From: SHYR01 sp034406555 | GTDB taxonomy: Bacteria; Chloroflexota; Dehalococcoidia; UBA2979 | Assembly: GCA_034406555.1 (NCBI GenBank) | Contig: DASCRM010000045.1 | Location: 1 to 46,780 of the forward strand | Length of the DNA stretch: 46,780 bases | Direction: 5' to 3' | Notes under the pieces: model-generated | Database searches by the model: none | What the model saw: only the letters and a program-made list of their open reading frames with translations | Told to the model about the DNA's origin: nothing | Program-made: the position numbers and the translations under genes | Shown: piece after piece, positions 8,692 to 17,238 of the stretch | How positions within the stretch are numbered: position 1 is the stretch's first letter | Layout: each line of letters begins with the position of its first letter

Positions 8692-9032
8692 TGCCGGCCG
8701 GCACCTCGACGCCGCCGCAGACGGTGCAGCCTCCGCAGGCAGAGCCGCCATCGGTAGCGCCCATCAAGGAGGCCGGCACTCGCGAGCTGTCGGAGCTGCT
8801 GCCGCCGTACCACGTGCAACTCCACAACGACGACCACAACTCGATGGATCACGTCGTCAACGCCCTCCTCAAGACGATCCCGCACATGACCACGGAGCGC
8901 GCCGCCGAGCTCATGTTGCAGGCCCACAATCACGGGCAGGCGACGGTGATCACGTGCCCGCTGGAGCTGGCCGAGCTCTACCGAGAACGCCTCGAGTCGT
9001 TCGGGCTGACCGCGACGATCGAACGCGCCTGA
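8691..9032 (+). CDS. clpS: ClpS adaptor protein
   Basis: A 113-aa ClpS-like adaptor, which binds N-degron substrates and hands them to the ClpAP or ClpCP protease. The core reads YHVQLHNDDHNSMDHVV, with the conserved Asn-Asp-Asp of the binding pocket, then ERAAELMLQAHNHGQATV. The first 30 or so residues are proline- and glutamate-rich, as expected for the flexible N-terminal extension. The GTG start overlaps the stop of the preceding gene (TAGTG). No clp ATPase or protease subunit is in the window. Confidence 0.88.
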   Translation: MPAGTSTPPQTVQPPQAEPPSVAPIKEAGTRELSELLPPYHVQLHNDDHNSMDHVVNALLKTIPHMTTERAAELMLQAHNHGQATVITCPLELAELYRERLESFGLTATIERA

Positions 9033-9133
9033 GCGCCCCTCCACCACTTCCTGTCAGCCGTATCTGACGATGCGATCAGGATCTGCGCATCAAAGCTCAG
9101 TGATCCGAACATTCAGCTGTGGGGGTTTACCCG

Positions 9134-9406
9134 ATGAGCACTGACAGCGCGCAGCCCGATGGAACGCCCGGCTTAGTGGGCCCTCTGCCGGAGCTTGAGC
9201 CGATCCTCGACAAACTGCCGTGGTACGGCGACCTGCAGCCCGGCCACCGGGGCGAGATGCTGGGCGAGGTTGAAGAGCTGATGGCCGCCGGCACCACCCG
9301 CGACCTCTACGAGGAACTACTCGAGCGCTGGGCGGACATCGCCCACATCGACCTCAAACGAGCTAGGTTCGAGCTGCTCCGCGCCAGCGGCATCCTGCGC
9401 GAGTAA
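9134..9406 (+). CDS. small helical protein of unknown function
   Basis: A 90-aa protein I do not recognise. It is acidic and mostly helical after a polar N-terminus (PELEPILDKLPWYGDLQPGHRGEMLGEVEELMAAG, then YEELLERWADIAHIDLKRARFELLRASG). There is no cysteine, signal peptide or membrane segment. ATG 9134 is preferred over GTG 9119 because GGGGGT lies seven bases upstream. It follows clpS after about 100 bases and is convergent with the GGQ-domain gene. Codon use resembles its neighbours, so it is probably real. Confidence 0.6.
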   Translation: MSTDSAQPDGTPGLVGPLPELEPILDKLPWYGDLQPGHRGEMLGEVEELMAAGTTRDLYEELLERWADIAHIDLKRARFELLRASGILRE

Positions 9407-9436
9407 CCCGCGACCCCGCGACTGTTGACCGCGGCC

Positions 9437-9985
9437 TCAGGGCCTGCGTCTGCGCGTGCCCTGCTTCGCCAATCGCAGGGGCCGCAGCTCCAACGCGCGG
9501 CGTCGCTCGTTCGCGGCGCGGAAGACGATCGAGTCCTGCTCCAGCAGCCTGCTCACCGCTGCCGTAGGGGTGCCCAGCGCCTTCGCGGCCGTGCGCAACT
9601 GCCACTCGACGCCCTCCAGCAGGTCGAAGAGGCCAGCGATCGCGGTCAGGAAGCGCGCATCGCGCCGGCCGACGCGCTTGCTCACCGCGGCGGCGAGCTC
9701 CCCGGACGGCTTGTAGCCGTCGGCGGCGACCGGCGCGCGCAGCTGGAGGGCGATCGCGTAGCGCAGCTTGCGCAGCGCGCGGGCGCGGTTTTCGTGCTGC
9801 GAACGTGACTCGGTAGCCTCCGCGGCGAGGCCGCTCGGCGTATGCCGCACACGCACCGCCGACTCCGTGACGTTGCGCTTCTGCCCTCCCGGCCCGCTGG
9901 CGCGGAAGCGGTCGAATTCACACTGGGCCAGCAGCGCGTCGTCATCGAGCGGCAGGAAATCTCGCCAGGTGGGCGGTTCCGTCAT
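9437..9985 (-). CDS. peptide chain release factor-like protein (GGQ domain)
   Basis: A 182-aa protein with a release-factor catalytic domain and no codon-recognition domain. SGPGGQKRNVTESAVRVRH (residues 30-48) holds the GGQ motif at 33-35, which hydrolyses peptidyl-tRNA on the ribosome. A basic tail (RRALELRPLRLAKQG, TRRRRP) follows, like the ArfB C-terminus that enters the empty mRNA channel. Between them lies an added helical region (about residues 95-160). It may rescue stalled ribosomes, but it is longer than ArfB and could be a distinct RF-like family. The ATG at 9985 was chosen because the domain begins there; the longer frame upstream is antisense to argC. Confidence 0.82.
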   Translation of the reverse strand: MTEPPTWRDFLPLDDDALLAQCEFDRFRASGPGGQKRNVTESAVRVRHTPSGLAAEATESRSQHENRARALRKLRYAIALQLRAPVAADGYKPSGELAAAVSKRVGRRDARFLTAIAGLFDLLEGVEWQLRTAAKALGTPTAAVSRLLEQDSIVFRAANERRRALELRPLRLAKQGTRRRRP

Positions 9986-10072
9986 TTGCCCGAAGGTAGC
10001 ACGCGGCTTCACGGCGCGCGGCGCGCACCCTATCCTGACGGTCAGAGAGCTGAGCGCAGAAGGAACAGACAG

Positions 10073-11125
10073 ATGCCCCGCGTACAGATCGTTGGCGCCA
10101 CCGGCTACGGCGGACTCGGCCTGATCGAGCTGCTGCTCGGCCACCCCGAGTTCGAGATCAGCTCGATCAGCGCACGCGACGACGCCGGACGGCGCATCGA
10201 CGAGGTCTACCCGCATCTCACCGACCGCTGCGACCTCACCGTCGAGGCCTCGAACGACGCGAACATCGGCTCCGGCTGCGATGTCGTCGTCTTCGCGACG
10301 CCGGATCGCGTCTCGCAGGGCTACTCGGCCGGGCTCGCCGATGCCGGCGTGCGTTTCCTCGACTACTCCGGCGACTTTCGCTTCCCGGAGGCGCAGCGGT
10401 ACGCGGCGTACGCGGCTGCTCACCCCTCGATTGGCGAGACCGCACACGAGGCGGAAGCGCTGTTCGGTCGCGCTCAGTTCGGCGTACCGGAGCTCTACCG
10501 CAATCGCATCGCGGACGCGCCGATCATCGGCAACCCGGGCTGCTTCGCCGTCGGCATGATCCTCGGCCTCGCTCCGCTGTTTGCCGACGGGCTCGCCGAT
10601 GGCCCGATCGCCGTCGATGGCCTCACCGGCTCGTCCGGCGCGGGCAAGAAGCCGGCGCCGCTGCAGCACTTCTCGCACCTCAACGACAACGTGGTGCCGT
10701 ACCGGGTGCTGGCGCATCAGCACGTCGTGGAGGCGGAGCAGACGCTCGCCTCACTCTCGGGCGGCGAGGCGCAGCTCGACTTCGTCCCGCACCTGCTCGG
10801 GACGACGCGCGGCATCCTGAGCACGATGCACGTGCCGCTCTCGCAGCCCCGCTCAAAGGACGACCTGCTCGACCATTACCGCGAGACCTACGCAGATCAC
10901 CCGTTCGTGCGCGTGCTCGACGGCCCGCCGACGCTCAAGGGCACGCTGGGCTCGAACTACTGCGACATCTCGCTCGAACTCTCCTCGGACGGTCGTCGCG
11001 CGGTGGTGATCGCCTCGATCGACAACCTGATGAAGGGGCAGAGCGGCAACGCGCTGCAGAACCTCAACCTGATGTTCGGCCTCGACGAGCGCGCCGGGCT
11101 CGACCGGCCACCGCTCTACCCGTAG
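10073..11125 (+). CDS. argC: N-acetyl-gamma-glutamyl-phosphate reductase (ArgC/LysY family)
   Basis: A 350-aa NADPH-dependent reductase that converts an acyl-phosphate to its semialdehyde in arginine synthesis (or in the LysW-linked lysine pathway). The nucleotide loop is GATGYGG (8-14). The catalytic cysteine is C157 in NPGCFAVG. SGAGKKPAPLQHFSH and FVPHLLGTTRGILSTMHV are the substrate-binding regions. ATG 10073 is preceded by AAGGA and starts the protein right before the Rossmann loop. No other arg gene lies nearby, so it is unlinked here. ArgC and LysY cannot be told apart with certainty from sequence alone. Confidence 0.85.
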   Translation: MPRVQIVGATGYGGLGLIELLLGHPEFEISSISARDDAGRRIDEVYPHLTDRCDLTVEASNDANIGSGCDVVVFATPDRVSQGYSAGLADAGVRFLDYSGDFRFPEAQRYAAYAAAHPSIGETAHEAEALFGRAQFGVPELYRNRIADAPIIGNPGCFAVGMILGLAPLFADGLADGPIAVDGLTGSSGAGKKPAPLQHFSHLNDNVVPYRVLAHQHVVEAEQTLASLSGGEAQLDFVPHLLGTTRGILSTMHVPLSQPRSKDDLLDHYRETYADHPFVRVLDGPPTLKGTLGSNYCDISLELSSDGRRAVVIASIDNLMKGQSGNALQNLNLMFGLDERAGLDRPPLYP

Positions 11126-11142
11126 CGAGCGCCGAAGCTCGC
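11125..11142. terminator. hairpin after argC
   Basis: GCGAGC at 11125-11130 pairs with GCTCGC at 11137-11142 across a 6-base loop, just at the argC stop. The gap separates argC from the convergent MFS gene (stop at 11158). The stem is short and no T run follows, so this is a modest candidate. Confidence 0.3.
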
Positions 11143-11157
11143 GACGGGGGACTCCAC

Positions 11158-12609
11158 CTAACCCTGGCTACCGACACCTTTGCCGGGAGGCTCTTCACTG
11201 TCCGCCTGCTCGCTGTCCGGGGCGCGCAACTTGCCGGCCAGCCGATCGACGCCGAGCGCGAGCGCGAGCAGCACAAGCGGCGCGAAGGTGAGCACCGGGC
11301 GCACGCCGATCAAGCTCGCCACAGTGCCCAGCACGAGCAGCGAGGGAATCGCGAGCCCGTCTTTCATCGTGCCCAGCAGCGCGAACGTCCGGCCCTGCAC
11401 CGCCAGCGGCGCCGTGCGCGAGATGTAGGTCTGGGTGGCCGTCGCCGCCAGCGTCATGCCGAAACCGAGGAAGACCGAGAGCTCGGCTGCCAACTCAACA
11501 CGCTCGCCGACTAGCGGCAGGTCGATCGCCGGGAACCACGGCAGCCACTCTCGCAGCTGGTCGATGAAGCCCAGTGCGCTCATCGTCGCGGCTACGATCG
11601 CGAAGCCGATCACCGCCACGACACGCTCTCGTAGCACCTTTATCAGCACTGGCGCGATGATCAGCGCGACCAGCAGACCGAGCACCGCGGGCGAGAAGAC
11701 GTAGAGCGCGTTCGCCGCGTCCACGTTCAGCACGTCCTGCGTGTACTGCGGCCCGAGCATGCCCAGGATCACCGAGATCGTGCTCGCGAGCGCCGCCAGC
11801 AACAGCATCCAGAGCTGCGCCCGATCCGTCAGCAGCCAGCGCACCGTGTCCAGCGTCGAGACGCGCTCCTGCGCAACCCCGTCGCCCTGCTCGTCGGCCT
11901 GCGCAGGCTCGGTGGTGCCCGCACGCCGCCGAAGGGGTCTCAGATCGAAGACGCGGCTCGCGGAGAAGATGAACAGCAGCCCTGCCACGACCGTCACCGG
12001 ATCGACGCCGAAGGCACGCACGATCAGCGGTGCGATCAGCGCTTTGCCCACGACCTCGCCCGCCGACGAGATCAGCGAGATGAACGAGGTCGCGGAGGCC
12101 AGCTCATCCTCCGTCGCCACCAGCGGCACCGCCGACGCCTCAGACGGCTGCGAGACCTGGTGCAGCACCCGCACCGCGAAGAGCGCCGCCATCAGCGAGC
12201 GGAAGTCCGTACCGAAGAAGATCGGGATCAGCAGCGTTAGTACGCCCATCGTGAGGTACGCACCCACCAGCGCCACCCGCTTCGGCAGCGCGTCCGCGAC
12301 GATCCCGCCGAACATCCCCAGCAGCAGCCCCGGCAAGAGATACGCGATGCCGAGCAGCGCCGCGTCGAACGCGCTTCCGCCGGCGCGCACGCTGGCGATC
12401 AGCGCGCCGTAGAGCAGCGCCTGGAGCGCGATATCCGTGAGAAAACGCGATGCGAGCAGTTGCTGAAACTGCGGATCCCGCGCGACGGAGCCCGAGGGGA
12501 CCATGAACCAGAGCCAGCGAAAGACGCGCGCCTGACCTCGATCGACGGCGCGATCGAGTCGCTGGAGGCCGCCGAGGGCCGGCTGGTCGAAGTCGGAGTC
12601 GAGAGTCAT
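11158..12609 (-). CDS. MFS transporter
   Basis: A 483-aa major facilitator family transporter with about ten to twelve hydrophobic segments. The loop GGIVADALPKR after the second or third helix matches the G-x3-D-x2-G-R-R type motif of MFS proteins in degenerate form. Long hydrophilic ends and a central cytoplasmic loop (about 225-260, RPLRRRAGTTEPAQADEQGD) are present. It resembles the MFS_3 efflux group, but the substrate is unknown. ATG 12609 is preferred over 12657 because the extra 16 residues are basic and poorly supported. No clear ribosome site is visible. Confidence 0.8.
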   Translation of the reverse strand: MTLDSDFDQPALGGLQRLDRAVDRGQARVFRWLWFMVPSGSVARDPQFQQLLASRFLTDIALQALLYGALIASVRAGGSAFDAALLGIAYLLPGLLLGMFGGIVADALPKRVALVGAYLTMGVLTLLIPIFFGTDFRSLMAALFAVRVLHQVSQPSEASAVPLVATEDELASATSFISLISSAGEVVGKALIAPLIVRAFGVDPVTVVAGLLFIFSASRVFDLRPLRRRAGTTEPAQADEQGDGVAQERVSTLDTVRWLLTDRAQLWMLLLAALASTISVILGMLGPQYTQDVLNVDAANALYVFSPAVLGLLVALIIAPVLIKVLRERVVAVIGFAIVAATMSALGFIDQLREWLPWFPAIDLPLVGERVELAAELSVFLGFGMTLAATATQTYISRTAPLAVQGRTFALLGTMKDGLAIPSLLVLGTVASLIGVRPVLTFAPLVLLALALGVDRLAGKLRAPDSEQADSEEPPGKGVGSQG

Positions 12610-12851
12610 CCGGTCGATCTTAGCGGAGCGCGCGGCCGGGCGAGCGAATCCCCTCAACCTCAGCTTCGCGCAGGCTCGCGTCCGAGTCTGACGAGATCTC
12701 GGCTACGGATCACCGGAACCGGACACCGAGGTGTTCCACTCTGTCGCCTGTTCCGAGCCTCGGACTATCGTACGAAGGCGACGAACGGAATTACCCCAGG
12801 ATCGTTCCTACAACCGAGCCCAGCACCGATCCGGCGGAGTCCGGGACGACC

Positions 12852-13520
12852 GTGAGTGAACAAGCAGTCAACGCGCTCGTCGATCGCGCTCGGGAAGGCG
12901 ACGCCGATGCGTTCGGCCTGCTCTACGACAGATTTCAGCCCGAGATCCTGCGCTATCTCACACACCAGATCCGCAACTCGGAGACGGCAGAAGATCTCGC
13001 TCAGCAAGTCTTTCTCAAGGCCTAGCAGGCGACCCCCCGCTAGGAACAACGCGGCACGCCCTTCAAGGCATGGCTCTATCGAATGGCTCGCAATCAGGTG
13101 ATTGACCAGTACCGCAAGCAGCGGCCCACCACCGACCTCGAAGGCATCGACCCCGCGGTCGATGCAGAGGCGGAAGAGGCGGTGCTCGCGCAGGAGCGGA
13201 ACGAGCGGCTGCGGGCCGCGATGGACCGTCTCTCGCCAGACCACCGCGAGGTGCTGGTGCAGCGGTTCCTGATGGAGAAGTCCGCCGCCGAAATCGGCGA
13301 GGCGATGGACCGCAAGGAAGTGACCGTGCGCGGGCTCCAGATGCGCGCACTGCGGGCGCTGCGCAAGGAGCTGGAAGCGATCGGGGCATGCCGTGAGCAA
13401 CCTGCGCTTCGAAGACGCCCTCGACCGCTGCATCGCGGACATCCTGGCCGGCCGCCGCAGCGTCGCCGACTGTCTGGCCGAGTGGCCGCAGTTCCGCGAC
13501 GAGCTGGCGCCGCTGCTTGA
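12852..13520 (+). pseudogene. ECF-type RNA polymerase sigma factor gene with two in-frame TAG codons
   Basis: From GTG 12852 the frame encodes an ECF sigma-70 region 2 (ALVDRAREGDADAFGLLYDRF, then AEDLAQQVFLKA). It hits TAG at 13023 where family members have Trp, and TAG at 13041 where Tyr is expected. It then continues in the same frame as EQRGTPFKAWLYRMARNQVIDQYR and a clear region 4 (MDRLSPDHREVLVQRFLMEKSAAEIGEAMDRKEVTVRGLQMRALRALRKELE). The natural end is probably a TGA at 13394 in another frame, overlapping the next gene's GTG. As read, the frame runs on to 13520 with unrelated residues. Alternatives are an assembly error, a decaying gene, or a downstream product from ATG 13083 lacking region 2. 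Confidence 0.75.
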
Positions 13521-14958
13521 GGCGGCGACGGCGATGGACGCCGAGCCGCCGATCGCGGAGCGCCCGCCCAACCCGGCCCGCCGCGCCAAGTTGATGGCGA
13601 CGATCCGCACGACGCCGCAACAGTTGCCGCGCCGCGGCCTGCTGCGTGTGCTGGGCCGCCTGACGATGCCCCGGCTTACGCTGGCTCCGGCAGTGCGCCA
13701 CGCGGGCCTGGTCGCCTCGGCGGCGGCGGTGCTCGCGATCGCCGCGCTGGCGGCGACGCTGGTGCTCGGACGGGGCACTAGCACCGCATATGCATCGACC
13801 GTCACGGTCTTCGCGGGCTCGGTCGAGCAGCAGGTCGATGGCGGCTGGGTGGCCGTCCCGGACGGCGCCACGCTCAGCGAGGGCGCACGGCTGCGCACCG
13901 GCGACGACGGCAGCGCCGTCCTCACCTTCACCGACGGCAGCACCGTCGGCATCGAGGCCAACACCGAACTGCTGATCGAATTCGTCGTCTTCGGCGTCGC
14001 CCGCCAGATCAGCCTGCAGCAGTTCAGCGGCAGCCTCTGGAACGACGTCGTGCACGATGACCGCGCTGGCTCGTTCTACACCGTGCGCACCCCGGACACC
14101 GTGGTCAGCGCGCGTGGCACCCTCTTCAAGACGAGCGTCGTAGACGGCGAGACGGCGATCGATACCTTCGACGGGTTGGTCGAGGTTGAGGCCGGCGACG
14201 AGACTCCCTTCGTCACCCCGGGCGAGTTCGCGAGCGCACGCGCGCACCAGCAGGTGATCGCCGCTCAGGTTCGCGAGGACGCCTCGCAGCTCGCGCTCTC
14301 CGTCGCCGCCCCCTTCGCCGCCTCGCTGGTCGCGCCCGGTGGCAAGGCAACGGGTGGGCGGCAGGATGGCGTCGCCTTCAACCAGATCGCCGGTGCGGCG
14401 ACCTCGCACCCCACGGACGGCGACCAGCAGCTCGAACTCTCCCGTCTCACCCCCGGCACCTACCGACTGCTGCTGAGCCGCACCGATGAGGGCGACGGCG
14501 AGGTCGTGCTCCAATTCGGCTCGAAACAGGTGACGCTCCCGGTCTCGGCCGGCGACAACGCCGTCACCCTTGAGCTGCGCGTGAGCTTCGACGCAGACAG
14601 CAAGCTACGCGTCGAGTCTGCCAACCAGCGCGCGATCGAGGCAAGCGAGGCGGAGCACGGTGGCGCACGCGCCGTCGGGCGAAGCCGCCGAGCGCCGGGC
14701 TACCCCGCCCGCGCGACGGCCCGCTCCGCCCGACGGCGGCGACGGCGGGCCGCGTCGCGGCGGGTCGCTGCAGAATCAGGCTCGCAACCGCCTCAAGGAG
14801 ATGCTCGAGAACGACAGCCAGGGGCTCGGACAGCGGCCCAACGACGACGCGAAACAAGAGCTCCGAGGGCACCTCGATCAGCTCAACGAGCAGCAAGCCG
14901 ATCGAGAGTAGGAGCGCGGACGCCGCGAAGACGATCGAGGCGGGAGCGACGAGAGTGA
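13393..14958 (+). CDS. FecR-domain anti-sigma-like membrane protein, tail out of frame
   Basis: An N-terminal region (LRFEDALDRCIADILAGRRSVADCLAEWP) like the anti-sigma N-terminal parts seen next to ECF sigma factors in Chloroflexota is followed by one membrane helix (about 98-120). A FecR domain comes next (TVTVFAGSVEQQVDGGWVAVPDGATLSEGARLRTGDDGSAVLTFTDGSTVGIE), then SARGTLFKTSV. After about residue 420 (near 14650) the frame becomes arginine-rich and unnatural. The +1 frame continues sensibly with a helical stretch and an acidic Asp/Gly tail to TAA 15149, broken by one TAG at 14909. The intended gene is therefore probably 13393-15151 with a frameshift. It likely regulates the adjacent sigma factor. 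Confidence 0.72.
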   Translation: MSNLRFEDALDRCIADILAGRRSVADCLAEWPQFRDELAPLLEAATAMDAEPPIAERPPNPARRAKLMATIRTTPQQLPRRGLLRVLGRLTMPRLTLAPAVRHAGLVASAAAVLAIAALAATLVLGRGTSTAYASTVTVFAGSVEQQVDGGWVAVPDGATLSEGARLRTGDDGSAVLTFTDGSTVGIEANTELLIEFVVFGVARQISLQQFSGSLWNDVVHDDRAGSFYTVRTPDTVVSARGTLFKTSVVDGETAIDTFDGLVEVEAGDETPFVTPGEFASARAHQQVIAAQVREDASQLALSVAAPFAASLVAPGGKATGGRQDGVAFNQIAGAATSHPTDGDQQLELSRLTPGTYRLLLSRTDEGDGEVVLQFGSKQVTLPVSAGDNAVTLELRVSFDADSKLRVESANQRAIEASEAEHGGARAVGRSRRAPGYPARATARSARRRRRRAASRRVAAESGSQPPQGDARERQPGARTAAQRRRETRAPRAPRSAQRAASRSRVGARTPRRRSRRERRE

Positions 14959-15178
14959 CGAGGGCGATGAGGATGATGACCGCGGGCCGCAGCGCGGCGA
15001 CCCCCCACCGGGTCGGCCCGGCGGCGGCGGCTCAGACGATGACCGCTCCGGCGGCGGCGACAGCTCTGGCGACGATGACGAAAGCAACGACCGCGCGCCG
15101 CAGCGCGGCGGCGGGCCCGGCCGCTCGCAGCGGCCACCTGCGCGCCCCTAATCGTCTCGTGCGGGGCGCGAGTGCTGG

Positions 15179-16297
15179 CTAGGTAGCCTCGCTGCTTCCG
15201 CCCGGCATCAGGCGCTCCAGCCCATCGCTGTCCACGGCGGAGAGCATTAGCCGACGTGCCGGGTAGTTGATCGTGATCCCCTCGGCGTTCAGCCGCGCAT
15301 GGATGCGCTTCACGATCTGATGCGTGATCCGCCCGACCGCACGCCGCGACCGCGCTCGCACCTTCATCAGGAAGTCGATGTTCGAGTCACCGAAGCTCTG
15401 GTAGAGGAACACCGGCTCAGCGCCATCAACCGCCTCGTCCATGTCCCGGACGATCCCGCTCAGCACCTCAAGGCAGATCGCCTCCACACGCTTGAGGTCC
15501 TCCTCGTACGCCACGCCGCACACGACAGTGGCATCGACCGCTGCGCCGGCGGCATCAAAGTTCGTGACGGTCGACTCGGCCAGCGTCGAGTTGGGGATCA
15601 TGATGATGTTGTTCGAGAACGTGCGGATGCGCGTCGCGCGGAACCCGATGTCCTCCACCCAGCCGGACGGGCCACCTTCGATCTCGATGAAGTCGTCGAC
15701 GCGCACCGAGCCGTCCGAGAGCATGTACGAACTGGCGAAGACGTTGCTCAGCAGTGGCTGCAGGGCGAGCGCGACGGCGATACCACCGATGCCCAGGCCC
15801 GCGAGCAACGGGCTGATCGAGATGCCGAGCTGGTCGAGGATCACCAGCCCGCCGACGAGCAGGATCACGAAATTCAGCACGCGCCGGATCATCGGCAGCG
15901 ACTTCTCGTCCCAGTCGGATTCGGTGCGCTGCGCGATCGTTGCGCCGTACCAGCTCAGCAACGCTGCGAGCAGGCGCTGCGCCAGCAGTACCGCTAGCAG
16001 CAACGAAAGCGCGACCCATGTGTTCTCGATCGTCGACCGGTGCGCGTCGAGCATCGAGAGCGTGCGCAGTGCGATGAACGTGCCTTCAACGACGATGAAC
16101 GCCAGCAGCGGGAACCGCACCGCCCCGATCACATCGTCATCAAGCTGCGTCTCGCTCGCTCGCGTGTAGCGGTGCACCACCCGCCGCAGGATCGCCGCGG
16201 CGACACGCGCGAGGATGATGCCGCCGAGGAAGATCGCGGCGGCGATGCCCAGCTCGATCGCCTCCGCCTCGGAAATCTCAAACGTCGACAGGTCCAT
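15179..16297 (-). CDS. MscS family mechanosensitive ion channel
   Basis: A 372-aa small-conductance mechanosensitive channel homologue, which releases solutes on hypo-osmotic shock. Four to five hydrophobic segments precede the pore-lining helix (GLGIGGIAVALALQPLLSNVFASSYMLSDGSVRVDDFIEI), which carries the Gly/Ala packing pattern. The beta domain follows (GWVEDIGFRATRIRTFSNNIIMIPNSTL) and then the cytosolic alpha/beta part. It is convergent with the FecR-like gene and divergent from the DUF6159 gene. A GGGAG ribosome site precedes the ATG. Confidence 0.9.
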   Translation of the reverse strand: MDLSTFEISEAEAIELGIAAAIFLGGIILARVAAAILRRVVHRYTRASETQLDDDVIGAVRFPLLAFIVVEGTFIALRTLSMLDAHRSTIENTWVALSLLLAVLLAQRLLAALLSWYGATIAQRTESDWDEKSLPMIRRVLNFVILLVGGLVILDQLGISISPLLAGLGIGGIAVALALQPLLSNVFASSYMLSDGSVRVDDFIEIEGGPSGWVEDIGFRATRIRTFSNNIIMIPNSTLAESTVTNFDAAGAAVDATVVCGVAYEEDLKRVEAICLEVLSGIVRDMDEAVDGAEPVFLYQSFGDSNIDFLMKVRARSRRAVGRITHQIVKRIHARLNAEGITINYPARRLMLSAVDSDGLERLMPGGSSEAT

Positions 16298-16365
16298 ACG
16301 GGCTCCCGGTCAGTGGCTGCGGCTGAATCGTACTTGAGCGAGCAGCGACGGTCAGCGTCTGACGG

Positions 16366-16371
16366 TATACT
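16366..16371 (+). promoter_or_regulatory. -10 hexamer TATACT of a probably leaderless promoter
   Basis: TATACT ends eight bases before the ATG at 16380, and no Shine-Dalgarno sequence lies between. With a usual start 6-8 bases after the -10 box the mRNA would begin at or next to the ATG. No convincing -35 box is seen at 17 bases. Leaderless transcription is inference. Confidence 0.4.
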
Positions 16372-16379
16372 CACTCACG

Positions 16380-17222
16380 ATGTTCAGGACGATCGGACAC
16401 ACCTTCGAGCTCATGAAGATGAGCTGGCGAGTCTTCATGAAAGACCGCGAACTGATCTTCTTCCCGCTGATGTCCGCTGTGGTGATGCTCGCGACGGTCG
16501 GCATCTTTGCGGCGATCGCACTCTCGACCGGCACGCTCGACCGTTACGACGCGGTGCACGGCGAAGTTCCGGGCGCCGCCGTGAACGCCGGGGACATCAT
16601 CCTTGGCGTCACGCTCTTCTTCCTCACGACCTCCATCGGCATCTTCTTCAACGCCGCCCTGATCTCGGCTGCGCTCGAGCGACTGCGAGGGGGCGACCCG
16701 AACGTCCGCTCCGGCCTGGCCCACGCGCTACTCCACATCCACGCGATCATCGGCTGGGCGATAATCGCCACGACCGTCGGCCTGATCCTGCAACTGCTGC
16801 GCAACATGGCGAAGCACAACTTCCTGGGACAGATCGCCGTCTCGATGGTCGGTGGCGTCTGGGCCTACGTCACCTTCTTCGTCGTGCCCGTGCTGGTCGC
16901 CGAGGGGATCGGTCCGATCGAGGCGATCAAACGCTCGAAGGCGATGTTTACGCGCACATGGGGCAACCAGTTCGCCGCCTCATTCGGCTTCGGCATCGTC
17001 TACCTGCTCGCCGTGGTGGGGGCCTTCCTGCCCTCCGCCGCGCTGTTCTTCATCCACCCGATCCTCGGCATCGCGGGCGGCGCGTTCTTCTTCGCGATCG
17101 CGCTCGGCTCCGTGGCGGCGATGGAGGGCATCTTCAAGGCCGCGCTCTATCAGTACGCCGCCGGCGAGACCCCGGCCGAGTTCGATACGGCGACACTCTC
17201 CAGCGCATACCGCGCCCTCTAA
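16380..17222 (+). CDS. DUF6159 family membrane protein
   Basis: A 280-aa protein with about six hydrophobic segments. It begins MFRTIGHTFELMKMSWRVFMKDRELIFFPLMSAVVM and contains VPVLVAEGIGPIEAIKRSKAMFTRTWGNQFAASFGFG, both typical of the DUF6159 family. The function of the family is unknown. The C-terminal YQYAAGETPAEFDTATLSSAYR is a usual conserved tail. It is divergent from the MscS gene and convergent with the DUF4097 gene, so it is monocistronic. Residues and length look intact. Confidence 0.8.
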   Translation: MFRTIGHTFELMKMSWRVFMKDRELIFFPLMSAVVMLATVGIFAAIALSTGTLDRYDAVHGEVPGAAVNAGDIILGVTLFFLTTSIGIFFNAALISAALERLRGGDPNVRSGLAHALLHIHAIIGWAIIATTVGLILQLLRNMAKHNFLGQIAVSMVGGVWAYVTFFVVPVLVAEGIGPIEAIKRSKAMFTRTWGNQFAASFGFGIVYLLAVVGAFLPSAALFFIHPILGIAGGAFFFAIALGSVAAMEGIFKAALYQYAAGETPAEFDTATLSSAYRAL

Positions 17223-17238
17223 CCCCCTCGGAGCTGCA

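Noticed and set aside
13063..14514. 483-aa minus-strand frame opposite the FecR-like gene
   Set aside because: Antisense shadow; the FecR domain on the plus strand is clear.
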